64,000 nucleotides of DNA from Piezodorus guildinii (Eukaryota; Arthropoda; Insecta; Hemiptera; Pentatomidae): positions 89,721,616-89,785,615 of the forward strand of contig CM041294.1 of NCBI GenBank assembly GCA_023052935.1, given 5' to 3'. Below are positions 32,312 through 43,883 of this stretch, one piece after another. The translations under genes were made by a program, and so were the position numbers. The notes under the pieces were generated by a model. That model was given only the letters and a program-made list of their open reading frames with translations, did no database searches and was not told the origin of the DNA. The number at the start of each line of letters is the position of its first letter. Positions within the stretch are counted from its first letter, which is position 1.

Positions 32312-32442
32312 ACAGAGACCTTTTTGCGGTACTTGGTTATTTGGACTATGGGGACCCTAAAACGTGTATATCCATTGAAAACTGGAATTCGAAAATTTTC
32401 ACGATCGCAATACTCCCCCTTACTATATATAGTAAGTGAAAG
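31470..32442 (-). repeat. Copy of the HINE-like dispersed repeat, with long CA tract
   Basis: Minus-strand full-length copy from AATCTGGTGTGGGCCACACA to TATAGTAAGTGAAAG. It inserted into the same tandem array as the element at 30209. The CA tract (32215-32317) sits at the family's microsatellite position. Confidence 0.9.
32215..32317. repeat. CA microsatellite
   Basis: About 100 bp of nearly pure CA within the HINE-like copy. Confidence 0.95.
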
Positions 32443-33159
32443 TAAAAATGTGTTATATTATTTAAGTATTGTATTGTATCATACTGTGTACTGTGTTACT
32501 GTTTGTTATTGTACTTTTATTGAATTGCCGCAGATGAACTCCTTTCCCACACACACGGGCTCACCTGAGTGAGATAGTGACTTCTACTTGCACTGTAAAC
32601 TGTCTGTATTTTGATTTAAATAAAGAAGTTTAAAGAAAACAGAACAAATATAACAAACATTAAATACAATTTAGGTATGTAAGATAGAGTTAGAGACAAA
32701 TATGTACGATCTTGAGCCTCGGATGCTTATATATCGATTAGCATTATTTAACGTCTTGCAAACGGTTTTGGGAGTAGCATTAAACCGTGTTATATATTCA
32801 ATTTTTTTCTTAAGTAACTGGCTCAACTCCTAACATAGCGATCTCATTTTTATTCTTTTGTTTCGCTCTATTCTCAGCAACCTATAATTATTATTCTTTT
32901 TATTTCTGGTACTTAGTTACTGATGCCGGAGGGCATTTTGCAATTAACAAAACAAAACGTTGTAATTTATTTATGAATATTCATAATTATTTAATAACAT
33001 AATTATATATTGCAACCTTAATTACTATTATTGTTTTCACATATATTTATTTAAATAAAGGTAATATAATGGCATGGCCAACCAAGAAAGTGAAGCTTTC
33101 GTGCTCAAATACAAATAAATTGCCACCTAAGCTGTTTCAAGATTATTGGAATATTTTTG
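32443..33159. other. Fourth array unit, then unassigned
   Basis: 32443-32640 continues the array motif (ATACTGTGTACTGTGTTACT) and ends near AAATAAAGAAG, which may be the 3' end of an unidentified element. 32640-33159 has no recognisable feature. Confidence 0.5.
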
Positions 33160-34666
33160 CTTTCACTTACCTATATATAATAAATATAGTGAGGGGAAGT
33201 ATTGCGATCATGAACATTTTTTAATCCCAGATTCCGACGGAAATATGCGTTTTAGGTCCAAAAGACCGAGTCTCGCAAAAATTGTGTTGTTTCCGTCCGT
33301 TAGAGTGTATATAGTAAGCCTAGCACGAAAGCGAACAGCCCTACGAACTTGAAATTTTATCTCACACTCAAAAAAAACACTCCTTAACTTCTTTTTCTTA
33401 CACATTTACATTTCCTTCACAATGCATTACATAGTTTTTCTACGTTTCGGGTTTTTTTCCCCATTATCAAGAATAATTTGTTTATAGATTAGCACCAACC
33501 ATATGACCAACAATTCATCAAATCTGAAAAAAAAATGGATGAACTTTTAGAAAAGCATATAATAGTAAAAAAGATAATTTGTAAATCGGCTCACTGTTTA
33601 TTAAGATACAAATATAAAATTAATTTTCTGAAACAAAATTTGAAAAATTAACATATATAATTAAACTATAAAAAAAAAAAATAGTTTTAGTCTTGAGAAT
33701 GGGGAAAGAACCCCGAAACGTAGAAAAACTATGTGATAGATTGTGAAAAAAATAAATATGTAAGAAAAGGATGTTTCATTCTTATAAAAAATAGCTTTTA
33801 ATGACTTAAATAGAAAATTTTTATATTTGTTTCTTCTAAAGCACCTTTAATTTAAAAAAAAAAATCGTAATTATTAACAATATCGTCTTGTTTGCTTTGA
33901 TAAAAAACGGATAGATATATAATTTGAATGAATTCGATATCTAACTACTCGAGAAAGGAGCAGAAATATTTGTTAATGTAATTTTTGTATTTTTAAACAT
34001 AAGAACCGTAACAGAACAGGTGTCAAATATACCGTTGGAAAGCTAAAGATTTTAGACAAAATATTATCTTATACACACAATTGAGACGTTGATTTCCAAA
34101 AAGTACTAAAGGACATTTTATACGAAATTGATTTTTTTACATATTTGTATTCTCATCATTTAGTTTAATCTAAATATTCTATTAGATGTTATCTGATGAA
34201 TTATAAGTCCTTAAAAAACGCGATTTAGAAATGCGGTCATTTTCTAAAAGTACTAATTACGCATTTATTTTCGTTCCAAATCATTCTAAAAAAATTCATT
34301 TCATAACTTTAATGTAATGTTACTATTATAGTAAAAAAATAATTCTAAATTTTATGCAAAAAGACCCAAATTAGCTAGTTTAATAATATAGTAATGAGAG
34401 ATTTTCGCGCTTCCTGTAAAATTTCCTAGAATGGATATAGTACCTTTTGGAAATCAACATCTCAATTGTAGAAGTAAATGGAGAGTGATGAAAAGCCGAC
34501 AAAACTAACTAATTGTTGAAGAGAATAATACAGTAGATTATTTGTTGAAACACAGTGTAATTAATTCCTTTTCATTTTTTCATCTCTAAATTATTTAGAA
34601 ATTCTTATAATTGACTTTATCACCGGAGGTAAATGAAAGATGTGTGTTGCGCGCACCAGATTTTTT
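33160..34666 (+). repeat. Copy of the HINE-like repeat, interrupted
   Basis: It starts CTTTCACTTACCTATATAT and ends GTGTGTTGCGCGCACCAGAT. A foldback element occupies about 33385-33780 and about 300 bp of the expected middle is missing at that point. Confidence 0.85.
33385..33780. mobile_element. Small foldback of the hammerhead-like family
   Basis: Inverted arms of about 85 bp (33388-33475 and 33690-33776) share CATAGTTTTTCTACGTTTCG and its complement. Each inner edge carries a small stem-loop of the form GGGG...CCCCGAAACGTAG. The spacer is about 215 bp of AT-rich DNA. Confidence 0.82.
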
Positions 34667-35574
34667 CATTTGTGTGCCCCCTATAACATTAAAAAAACAT
34701 ATTTACTATGATGTAAATGAGCGATGTAATATGACCTGATATAATTTACTAGCGGTAATAAGTAATAACTGATATTTACAATTTGATTAAAAGAAACCTT
34801 GAAAAAAAAATTGCCGGTAGATTGATATGTACACTGTGTAAAAGGAAAACTCAATATACAAATATTAGGGCACTCATGTTTTGTTTTAAAATATAGAATT
34901 TCATTCACTCTCTTTATTTATATTAAAATTGAAAATGTTTATTTTTCATTAAAAGTGAATATTAGTTGAAAACATCATAGAATTTTAGAGAGTTTCTGTT
35001 TAGTAAAAAAATAAACCTTTGTATTTTTTTCTGAATTTTAAATATTTAGAAATGATTTATGTAAACGTGAATGGTTTGTACGTAATCTTTATCTCAATGC
35101 CACGGTTTAAATATAGGCTATTATTTTCAAGTTTTTTTTGTGAGTTTTTGTCAAACAAATGAAAAAATAACTTTGCGTATCATTGAATCTGATAAGATAA
35201 CTGGTTTTCGTAGGCGTTATCATTGCGTCATTGTAGATAATAATTCAAATTTTTAAAATATATATTCTATTCAAGAAAAAAATAAAGAAAATTCTTTTAG
35301 TTAATAATGTATATACTGTTAGTGTTTTATTATAAATTAATTGGCGTATAAGACTTTTACTATTTTGCGTTTGTTTTTTAAATATATTTTTTTTAATAGT
35401 TAATTGATATTTACAACTGTATTTATAATTAATACAATATATTAAATGGCTAATTTACATTTATGGGCGTAAAAATGTCTTTTGAATAAACTAATAGTAC
35501 TTCAATGCCAATTTAATATAGTAGGTCTCAAGACTATCGTCTTTTCAATCGCCTCGGGGGGTTGTTAGGAATGA
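34667..35574. other. Unassigned AT-rich stretch
   Basis: No gene or named repeat is seen. Confidence 0.5.
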
Positions 35575-35665
35575 AGGAAAGGAAATGTGCAAGTTTCGAA
35601 CGTTTGTCGAGCAAGTGTTGTAGTAATCGATATCTACGGCCAGTTTCTTGTTCTTTAAATCTTAA
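35575..35665 (-). pseudogene. Short Jockey ORF2 fragment
   Basis: The word TCGAGCAAGTGTTGTAGTAA and GCCAGTTTCTTGTTCTTTAA correspond to 51080-51130 of the Jockey fragment at 50640. About 90 bp only. Confidence 0.5.
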
Positions 35666-35984
35666 GGATTTCTTGGAATCATAAAAACTTTGTTTGTTTC
35701 AACTATTATAATTTTTAATAATATTTGTAAAAATAATAATTTTTCATTATTCGTATTTAAGTGTTCATTCTCAAATCTAATGTTATTCTCTGATTTGTAA
35801 AATGAATAAAATACCTGATGAAAGACGTACATATGGATTATCATCGTTCCAGTTTTCTAATGATACTTTGATGTGCATATAGACCAATCTATCAAACTAT
35901 TATGATATTAGGTTTTTTAATTATTTATATTAGAATAGACTGTTTTTAATGAATCTGTAGTGATTAGTTGAAAAAGATGAAAAG

Positions 35985-36045
35985 ATCCTGAATATGGGGA
36001 AAATGCCCCAGAACGTTGATAACTCATTTTTATTTTTATAAAAGA
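35985..36045 (+). repeat. Solo stem-loop of the hammerhead-like family
   Basis: CCTGAATATGGGG...CCCCAGAACGTTG matches the inner edge of the foldback arms. No partner arm is nearby. Confidence 0.5.
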
Positions 36046-36803
36046 TTTTTAGAAGAATTTAAGTTTTTTTTTTTTTTTTTTTTTTGTTTTATGTACTTCG
36101 GTGATAGAAACTTTATTTTTAATACATAAATATTTTAAATTGTATTATTTTTATCTTAAACTTGTTCGCTGGGCGAATTCTTCGGATGACATTGAAATTT
36201 TACATAATTAATGATGTTTTTTATTTCTGCTTGAAAGTTTAGGAACTCAGTTTATATAACAGTGAGATCATTCGAACATTCAGAATACAAATAAAATTTT
36301 AAATCGACATCGCTTTTCGTAAATTATTGTTTGTATTTTTTTTATCGGTAAATATTTCTAATTATGCATGTCTACTTCATATAAAAATTTAAAAAAATTA
36401 AAACTAATTATAAATTAAAACATAATTAAGTTTTGTTAAAATTCATCTTCAACTTATTAATAATTTCCTATGTTGTTACATGAAGTGAATTTTTTTCTAT
36501 TATATCGATTCAATTAATTATAATAAAATTAAATTTGTATATATATGTATACATATGTACACTTATTTCGATTGTCTGGAGTCAGCTAGATTTGTCCCTT
36601 GATTAGTGGCGCTACCTATAGGCCTAACGCATCAACTACTTGGACCTAATGTTCGTTGATTCATTGCGGTCTTTTTGTCCTTTACGTATGATATATAATT
36701 TCGTTTAATTACATTTTTCTTTTTCACTTACTTTTTCTATATTATATTTTTGGTGAGAATTATACTAAAGATTATTTCGTTTTTCTACTTCTTTGATGCC
36801 ATA
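36046..36803. other. Unassigned AT-rich stretch
   Basis: It includes a T-run at 36066-36085. No gene is seen. Confidence 0.45.
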
Positions 36804-37062
36804 ATCGGGTGCGTGCAGCACACGACTGTAACTTACCTCCACCATTAAAATTAATTTAAAAACTTAGAATAAAAATAGAATTAGGTTGCAGAATTACAAT
36901 GAGTTTTAAAAGAAACATTAAATCTAGATTTAATAATTTGACAGTATAATTACTAACTATAACAACCACTAAATACTACCTTATAAAACTTTGTATATAA
37001 CATCACATTTTATTTCTAAAATATTTATCTTTCTAACGATATATATTATACATGCATTAATT
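36804..37062 (-). repeat. 3' part of the HINE-like repeat
   Basis: Minus-strand fragment from TCGGGTGCGTGCAGCACACG to CTTTCTAACGATATATATTA. Confidence 0.75.
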
Positions 37063-37094
37063 AAAGAAAGAAAATTATAAATATCGTAGGTAGA

Positions 37095-37180
37095 AATAAT
37101 CGGGAGTCAGTCTTTTATAATATTTTAATTTTGCAGACGTTTTGGCTCAACCTTTTGAGCTATCATCAGGGCATTGCTGA
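37095..37180 (+). repeat. Solo arm of the hammerhead-like family
   Basis: ATAATCGGGAGTCAGTC is followed by GACGTTTTGGCTC and GAGCTATCATCAGGGC, in the same order as the left arm at 53396. It abuts a LINE RT fragment. Confidence 0.65.
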
Positions 37181-37184
37181 GCCA

Positions 37185-37553
37185 TGTCAAGCATAAACTG
37201 GTTCAAAAAGCCAACAGAGCTCTGTGTACTATATATTCATATTTTTCCAGACACTCTAAATTAAATGCGACTAATAAATTATTTTATATAAGGCTTCTTT
37301 ACTGACAATTCTTACTTAAGCATGCCCAATATTTAGCAATATGTGTAAATCACACCATAAAAAATTAGAAAAGCTTCAAAATAAACGTATAAGGATCTGT
37401 GGAAATTATTCATACAATAAAAGAATCAAAACCATTAATTCAGAATTGAGAGTATTTAATATTAAAGATTACATAAACAAGCTTAGTAAACAAATTTTTT
37501 CCAAATATTTAATGAACAAAAATTTTCTTATAAGAAAAATAAGTGACTACTAA
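37185..37553 (+). pseudogene. LINE reverse transcriptase thumb and C terminus
   Basis: Translation KANRALCTIYSYFSRHSKLN then ATNKL, and after a frameshift MCKSHHKKLEKLQNKRIRIC, then NSELRVFNIKDYINKLSKQI. The pattern (SKLN...KL.LY...L.P.LTY, LE.LQNK.IR, ..L..FNI.D.I) is a Jockey-like thumb, but of a different subfamily from the others here. Confidence 0.75.
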
Positions 37554-37769
37554 AAATTGTACAAAGCGGTATGTATATAAACGAACTAAACATATATTAC
37601 CGTAAGATACGTTTAAAGTATTTTTTAAACTGCTGAAGTTTTTTATATTTATTTTTCTTTCATTTATTAATGTGCATATATTCTATGTTATCTGATTACT
37701 TAATAGACTGGTCTACTTTGGTACTGCATTGTTTATTTTTTGTGTGGTTCATTATATATTGCACTAAAG

Positions 37770-37810
<41 letters not shown>

Positions 37811-37929
37811 ACCCAGTAATCTGCAAGGTATTTTTTTGTTTCTAACCCATTATATTTAAACTAGAAGCATCGTATGCTTCTAGGTAGAAGACTAGGCAAG
37901 TATTTTAAGAGTTCTTGGTTCGAATCATT
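37554..37929. other. AT-rich stretch with AT microsatellite
   Basis: An alternating AT run lies at 37771-37806. No gene is seen. Confidence 0.6.
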
Positions 37930-38260
37930 TTTTTTTTTTTTTTTTTTTTACATATTTTTTTATATTTACAACTGTCCTATATACATCAAGTAAATGAGAT
38001 GGGATTAGTAAACTGATTTGAAATACATGTAGAAAAGCTACCCATTTGCAGCACTCTAAAAATATTCTATGCTAGAAGGTCCCGGGGCCATCTTCTTTCC
38101 AGGATTATCGGTGCTAGTAGAGTGTCATTAAAGGATACTGTAAGGCAGGAACTCACTGGCTTACGACAGAGGGTAAAGGTTATTTGATGGAATTTGTTAG
38201 AACTAATTTTAATCCTACAATTCTGGCACCATACTTCAAGGTCTTGGATTCAAATTTTAC
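37930..38260 (-). mobile_element. Jockey fragment: tail plus a piece of ORF2
   Basis: 37930-38100 is the minus-strand tail family (GCAGCACTCT, GGTCCCGGGGCCATCTTCTT). 38110-38260 matches the ORF2 segment at 51205-51340. The sequence between them in a full element is missing. Confidence 0.7.
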
Positions 38261-38491
38261 TGTCGAAAATGTTATTTTACTGTGCAGTTACCCAGTTACC
38301 CTAGAGTTGTGAGGCTTTTCATGCGTTTAGTTACTCTCAATAAATTGAGTAAAATGCCTTACCCTACCTGCTGAGTGTGATCTCGGCCGAATCACATCCT
38401 TGTACTGCCGTTGACCTAGAACCTCTATATTTGGCAACCCAAGACGCTTGATGGGTCAAGGAATTGGTAGTTTAGGTAGGAGTTTCTTTTT

Positions 38492-38764
38492 TTAAAAATG
38501 GATTATATAAAAGATATTTGGATACTGTAATAAAGACGCTACTGCGTAGCTGGTTGCCGCCGGAACTAATATCAGAGCTCCATCTGTCACGCTATTACCC
38601 CTGTCCTTCAGCTTCGCTTTCCTGTTTCTGTTCGCAATAATTATTAAACTATATTCCACTTCTGCGTAATTCATAAAGTGTATTTTTTCATTGAATAGAA
38701 TACTAGCTGGCAGAAGAACAAAAAAAAAAAAAATTCTAGTGCGCGCATTTTTATTCACTTTCAC
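38492..38764 (-). CDS. Hypothetical small open frame, 90 codons
   Basis: An uninterrupted minus-strand frame from ATG at 38764. It has a hydrophobic stretch near residues 11-25, then a mixed C-terminal part (RNRKAKLKDRG, ALILVPAATSYAVASLLQ). The region 38535-38640 is less AT-rich than its surroundings. I recognise no domain and see no promoter or splice evidence. It may be chance or a remnant. Confidence 0.2.
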   Translation of the reverse strand: MKVNKNARTRIFFFFVLLPASILFNEKIHFMNYAEVEYSLIIIANRNRKAKLKDRGNSVTDGALILVPAATSYAVASLLQYPNIFYIIHF

Positions 38765-39029
38765 TTCCTCGATTCATAAAATAAATAAAAGAACTATGAA
38801 ATAAAGATAGGGTATAAATTGTTTTAAAATATACATACATCGCACGGGTGCGATTTAAATGGGTTTAATTATGCTTAAAAATTTCAGTTTTACCAATTGA
38901 AAGTTTATCACTTTGGGATTGTGAGTTCATCGTAACGAAAAGTGCTGTTATTATATAATGTCTATTATTTCTTATATGTGATCATCGATAGAAACTAGAA
39001 ACAAAAATTGGCCAAAAAATCGAAAAGTT

Positions 39030-39680
39030 TATTTTTTATTTTTTTTTATATATCTAAGCCTCCCCACTTCGGCTTCCGCCAAAAGGGATCTGGCAGCCCA
39101 GTACCTCTCTGATCTGGATGGGGTTTCAGATCTTATTTTTTGTAAGCGAGGGAGGGCATAATTCTAGATGCGGTGCGTCCATTTCCTGCTTCACATCACA
39201 CAAACAGCAAAGTGGAGACCCTACCACTCCGATCCTATACTAGTCTTCGCTAGGTACTCATGGCCGGTAATCATTTTGAACCGTGCAACAGCTTCTTTTC
39301 TTTGCAAATCTTTCATTATACTTTCTTCTTCAAGAAGGAGTTTGGACCAGCGCTTGTTTATCGAATTGAGCATTAAGGAATCCATTAGTAGAGATATGCC
39401 CTATACATGATATGCCCTCTTAACTTCATCTCTAGCTCTACTATAGGAAATTCGATTGTCTAACTGTTCCGAAGCAGCACCTTCTTTTGCAAGCTTGTCA
39501 GCTGCTTCATTTCCAAGGATACCGCAGTGGCCGGGTACCCATTTGAAAACTTTTTTTCAATTTTTAGTTGACAGTTCACTATGTTAATACTTGAGATATA
39601 TTAGGCTGCGTAGCTGCAATGATGGACGCCTGTGAATCCGCTAACATGACTTTTCCTATTTATTTCGGTTTATTATAATT
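39030..39680 (-). pseudogene. R1-like LINE remnant (RNase H to C terminus)
   Basis: Minus-strand translation: WVPGHCGILGNEAADKLAKE (RNase H end), then QRKEAVARFKMITGHEYLAK, then a CCHC-like finger region (CVM..KWTH) and SERYWAARSLLAEAEVG. This order, RNase H and then the TGH.YL...L..IG and WEAR motifs, is typical of R1/I-group LINEs. It has several stops and frameshifts. Confidence 0.82.
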
Positions 39681-40399
39681 TTAAATTTCATAAGAACATT
39701 TTCAAAATACATTTTAATGCATTAAAGTTAATTTAGTTTTCATTAGAGTCCCATTTAGTTTACAGTAAAACTACTTTTTTTTTTTTTTTTGTGAAATGGT
39801 CTAAATTATTATTAACAGTATTAGTTTATAACAATCTTTCCTTTATTTTAGCAACTTTCGTACGATTTGGTACTTAATATTTTGTTCTAAAATCTTGACT
39901 ACTTTATGGAACCATATAACCTGTCAGATCAACATGAATCACCATAACCTCCCTAATCCACAACATTACAAATAACATTTGTTCATAAGTTTTTGCGCTT
40001 ATAACATATTTCTATCAAGTTGTCCGATTTAGTTTATTGCATATTAACTTTTCTTTAATCTTGCACTTTATTATACGTCTATGTTACTACTTATATTTCA
40101 AGAATAATATTTCTATGGTTTGGTCACAGATATTGAGTTTTTTTCCCATAGATTTAAGACTTACTAACATCCCGTTCAATTGAAAAGCTTCAAAAAGATA
40201 ACTTGTTTTCCAAATGTTGGCTTAAGCGAAGAAAGAAAAGTTTTTTTTTTCCATTTATGTTTTTTGTAACTAAATAAACTATTTAACAAACAAACTTTTG
40301 GTCAAAGCCAAAGAATTGATTGATATCTTTTTCAATTTTATGGTTTTGACGAAATAAAATGTTCCATCTCGAAATAATCCGTACGTTAAGTCTGACTGG
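39681..40399. other. Unassigned AT-rich stretch
   Basis: No gene or named repeat is seen. Confidence 0.45.
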
Positions 40400-40915
40400 A
40401 AGAGTGAAAGCGGCTTGGTATAATAGAAGTTTAAAGGCTAGTATGTTCCTAGACAGTTACTTAAAGGGTCTCTACTTAAAGGGTCTCTAGACTCTTCTAG
40501 TAGGTTCTTAAAAATTTGATAGAGGATAGAAGGCAGTGGGTTACTAGATAGTTGCTTAGAGGGTAGAGTTTAGTGGGTTCCTAGAGGGTTACTTAGAGAG
40601 TAGAGAGTTCATAGACAGTTGCTTAGAGGGTAGTGGGTATTGGGTTACTAGATGGTTGCATAGAGGATAGAGGGTTCCTAGAGAATCGCTCAGAGGGTAA
40701 AGGGTTCCTAGAGGGTTGCTTAGACGGTAGAGGTTTTATAGAGAGTTGCTCAGAGGGTAGAGGCTAGTGGGCTCCTAGATGGGTGCCTAGAAGGTAGAGG
40801 GTTCCTAAAGAGATGCTTCTAAGCTTCAACACAACCTTCTAAGGTAGTGGATTGTGGGTTTCTAGAGGTCTGCTTAGAGGGTAGAGGGTTCCTAGAAAGT
40901 TTCTTAGCGGGTGTA
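40400..40915. repeat. Degenerate G-rich minisatellite
   Basis: About a dozen diverged units built on GGGTTCCTAGAGGGTTGCTT and AGAGGGTAGAG, of roughly 30-50 bp each. Strand asymmetry (G over C) is obvious. Confidence 0.88.
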
Positions 40916-40980
40916 TGGTAGATTTTAAACGTTTAAAGAGATATGCTACTAATCAGATTTCTTAGTTTTAATTTTTGATC

Positions 40981-41156
40981 GTTTGTTTATTTATTTAACG
41001 TCACTTTATGCTACTGTGGCTAATCGGACGATGCTACAGTGGGAATCCTAAATTTTGCCTATACAGGTTTAATTAGTATAGGGATCTTTAACGAGTACCT
41101 GACATCGCACAGGCTCTAGACCACCATTTAACGTCCCCTCCGAAGGACGGCATAAC
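40981..41156 (-). mobile_element. SINE-1 copy, head-truncated
   Basis: Tail and body of the family (TTTATTTAACGTCACTTTAT, CTGACATCGCACAGGCTC). The head is replaced by the head of an oppositely oriented copy at 41157. Confidence 0.85.
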
Positions 41157-41495
41157 ACAGTCGCTAAAATAAAAGACTTCTATGCCCTATGTCACGAGTT
41201 CAAACCTGCAGATGTCCCTAGGATTTTTTAATAATGTCCCGAACTAGTGCGATTTCAGGTACTCGTTAAAGATCTCTGTCTTGACTATCTTGATCTCGTT
41301 GATTGACTTGCTTGATCTCTATCTTGACTATCTTGATTTCGTTAAAGATCTCTATCTTGACTATATTGATAAAGATCTCTAGCTTGACAGGTAAAATTCA
41401 GGACTCTGGCTGTAGCATCTTCGAATTAGCCGAAAAAACATGGTCCGATTTGCCACGATCGCTTGAAGTGGCATTAAATAAATGAAACAAACAAG
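41157..41495 (+). mobile_element. SINE-1 copy with internal tandem expansion
   Basis: Plus-strand head with B-box-like GAGTTCAAACCTG, body to CTCGTTAAAGATCTC, then about 120 bp of tandem GATCTCTATCTTGACTATCT units (41270-41390), then the tail GGCATTAAATAAATG. Confidence 0.82.
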
Positions 41496-41909
41496 CTAAT
41501 TAAATTTTTATGAGCCGTTTGAGTGATGTGGACTTTATACTATTTAACGAATATGGTAAATAAAAATTTTTTTTATTTATTTGCTATTCCGCATCTACCC
41601 TTTCGGGTCATTAGCGGGTCGTGATTCTACGTTTATATTGAGTTTAACAGACCAATGTCTCTAAGAAACTCAAAAAGTCTTAGAATTATGTCTTCATCAT
41701 TTCCTAATGCTTCTTTTAAGCTTAAAGGTATGTTATGTCTTGTTCTGGTGTCATAAATAAAAATTGATGTATTGACTATGTTTGTTTTATTATTACAATT
41801 TCTTTTAAATACTTTTTATAAGGTGGGCAGTTAATTGATATTAATTTCCATTATTCCTTTTTTTTTACATCTCCTCTGCCATGGCAGTAATTTTGTTTAC
41901 TGCAGCATT
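41496..41909. other. Unassigned stretch
   Basis: No gene or named repeat is seen. Confidence 0.45.
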
Positions 41910-42148
41910 ATTGTTTGTTTTTGTAACATCATGAGGCGATAACAGGCGAATCAGATAATGCTGCAGTGGGAGTTCTAAATTTTGCTTATATAGGTTTAAT
42001 TAGGATAAGAATCTTTAAACTGAGTACCTGACATCGCACAGGCTCGGGAACCCTTTTTATGCCTCCTCCAAATGACGGAATAAGGTTTTCACTCTGTTTG
42101 AACAAATCTTGCCATCTTTGGCATAGAAAGCTGTTATGCTACACAAAA
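41910..42148 (-). mobile_element. SINE-1 copy
   Basis: Minus-strand copy from a TTGTTTGTTTTTG tail through CTGACATCGCACAGGCTCGG to a degraded head at TGCTACACAAAAG. Confidence 0.8.
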
Positions 42149-42228
42149 GGATTCTTTATTTGATATATTTGCTATTATTTTCTGATGTTTTTGTAGGAAT
42201 AAGATAGAATATCTTCATAAACTTTACG

Positions 42229-42322
42229 ACTATACATATTTCTAGGACTACCTGCGGGTTCGAACCCGTGATCTTTGGCATAGAAGGCTGTTATGCTAGC
42301 CCCTCTGCTTCAGGTGATCCAC
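42229..42322 (-). mobile_element. SINE-1 head, best-preserved tRNA promoter
   Basis: The minus strand has an exact B-box (GGTTCGAACCC) and a near-exact A-box (AAGCAGAGGGG against TRGYNNANNGG). This copy proves the tRNA origin of the family. Confidence 0.85.
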
Positions 42323-43883
42323 CAGCATTATTGTTTTTTTTTTAATTAACAAGAAAAAACTGTCTTAAAGTCAGGGTAAAGATAAAGGACTCTTGTCTTC
42401 AATCTATACAGGTACAAGTCAATTCCTGTTTTCTTTAGTTTCATTGTTCTACCAAAACTGAAAGCACTCAGTAAATATGTACACATCACTCGAATGAACA
42501 GGGTCCTTGCCTTGAAGAAAATAATTGACTTCACGTGATAATTCATTATGAAGTTCATTAATGAGGTTGTCAGTTTTTTTTTTTCTCTTGAATAATTTCA
42601 TATTCGTCCTAGTCAAACTGTATCCCTAAATTCTTCTAAATGATTCCATTTAAAGTAAACTTCAACTTATTCTACTAAAATTAATCTTTATAAATAAAAA
42701 ATGATAACGCGTTTTTGGTGGCGAATTCCTTTCGAACCACAAGACGGATTTTAATACGGTTTGCACCATAATTTAGGGCATGCTTTCCAGATGGTTTTTA
42801 AGGAAAATACATTGCAATTTAGCTTTCCTTTAAGCGGGACAATATTTTTGTTTGTAACCAAGTCTTTAAAAAAGGATTCGTTAAACATTAGTAGTAATAT
42901 AGACGTATAACATACCGTTGGAAAGCGCAAGATTTAAAAAAAATAGTATGCTATAACATTTATTGTACAACTTAATATAAAGTTTTTGTAAGCCCATAAA
43001 CCTATGAACATATTTCATTGTTAAAGAAGAAGGTCATAGTTAAATGTACAAGATCGTGCATATTATATTATTTACTTGATAAAGTGCCTACGATTTTAGA
43101 AAACAACATTGCATACCGAGTTTTTATCTCAAGTAGTAAACATAAATAGTATGTTGTTATAAATCTATACGCTAACTTTGTTATTAATTATTTCAAATAC
43201 AATACTACTATTTCACTGTAAATTAAATAGGATCCCCATGGAAACTAAATTAAACCTTTGAAATGTAATATAAATATTTTATTTGAAATACAAAGTAGTA
43301 ATTAACCCAATAAAAGAGGAACTGTTCTTATTTCTGTAGTTTTCAAATACATATATAGCAATCAAGTTGTCATTATATGAAAAAATTAAATTTTCCTTTA
43401 TCTGTGCTCTACATTAAAACAGCAAACAAATAAACTTAACCTGTTTTGAGTTATGTTTTTCACTAACTTATTTGAGTATTTTATTTTTATTGTTTGCCGA
43501 TGATTTAACAAAATTAATGAATAGACGTTGAAAAGTATACATATTTTCGTGCTGATTGCACTTTTCACCACGATAAACTAAAACTTCCAAAGCGATAAAC
43601 CCTAAATCGGCCAGGCAGATATTTTTAAACATAAATGACGTCTCATTTGAATTGCACCCGTTTGAAGCAGAGGTGGGTCCACTGGTTTAATAATATAATA
43701 TTACAATTCTCGAACTGGAACGATGGAATTGGAGAAAATCACTTAGGATTTTGAAAATGAAACAGGGCATGATATAGGAACGGCCAAAGAGGCTTATGTG
43801 GTAGGAGATGGACAAATAGCAGAATTGAGAAAACCCTTTCTTCCACTCCGCTTGGCTTTTCGATTGTTATAAAAACTGCAATG
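42323..43883. other. Unassigned AT-rich stretch
   Basis: 42890-42965 has HINE-like internal words (ACATACCGTTGGAAAGCGCA). Otherwise nothing recognised. Confidence 0.5.

Noticed and set aside
32169..32360. Open frame with a long Thr/His run
   Set aside because: It is a translation of the CA microsatellite inside a HINE-like repeat; the same applies to the frames at 55174 and 56083.
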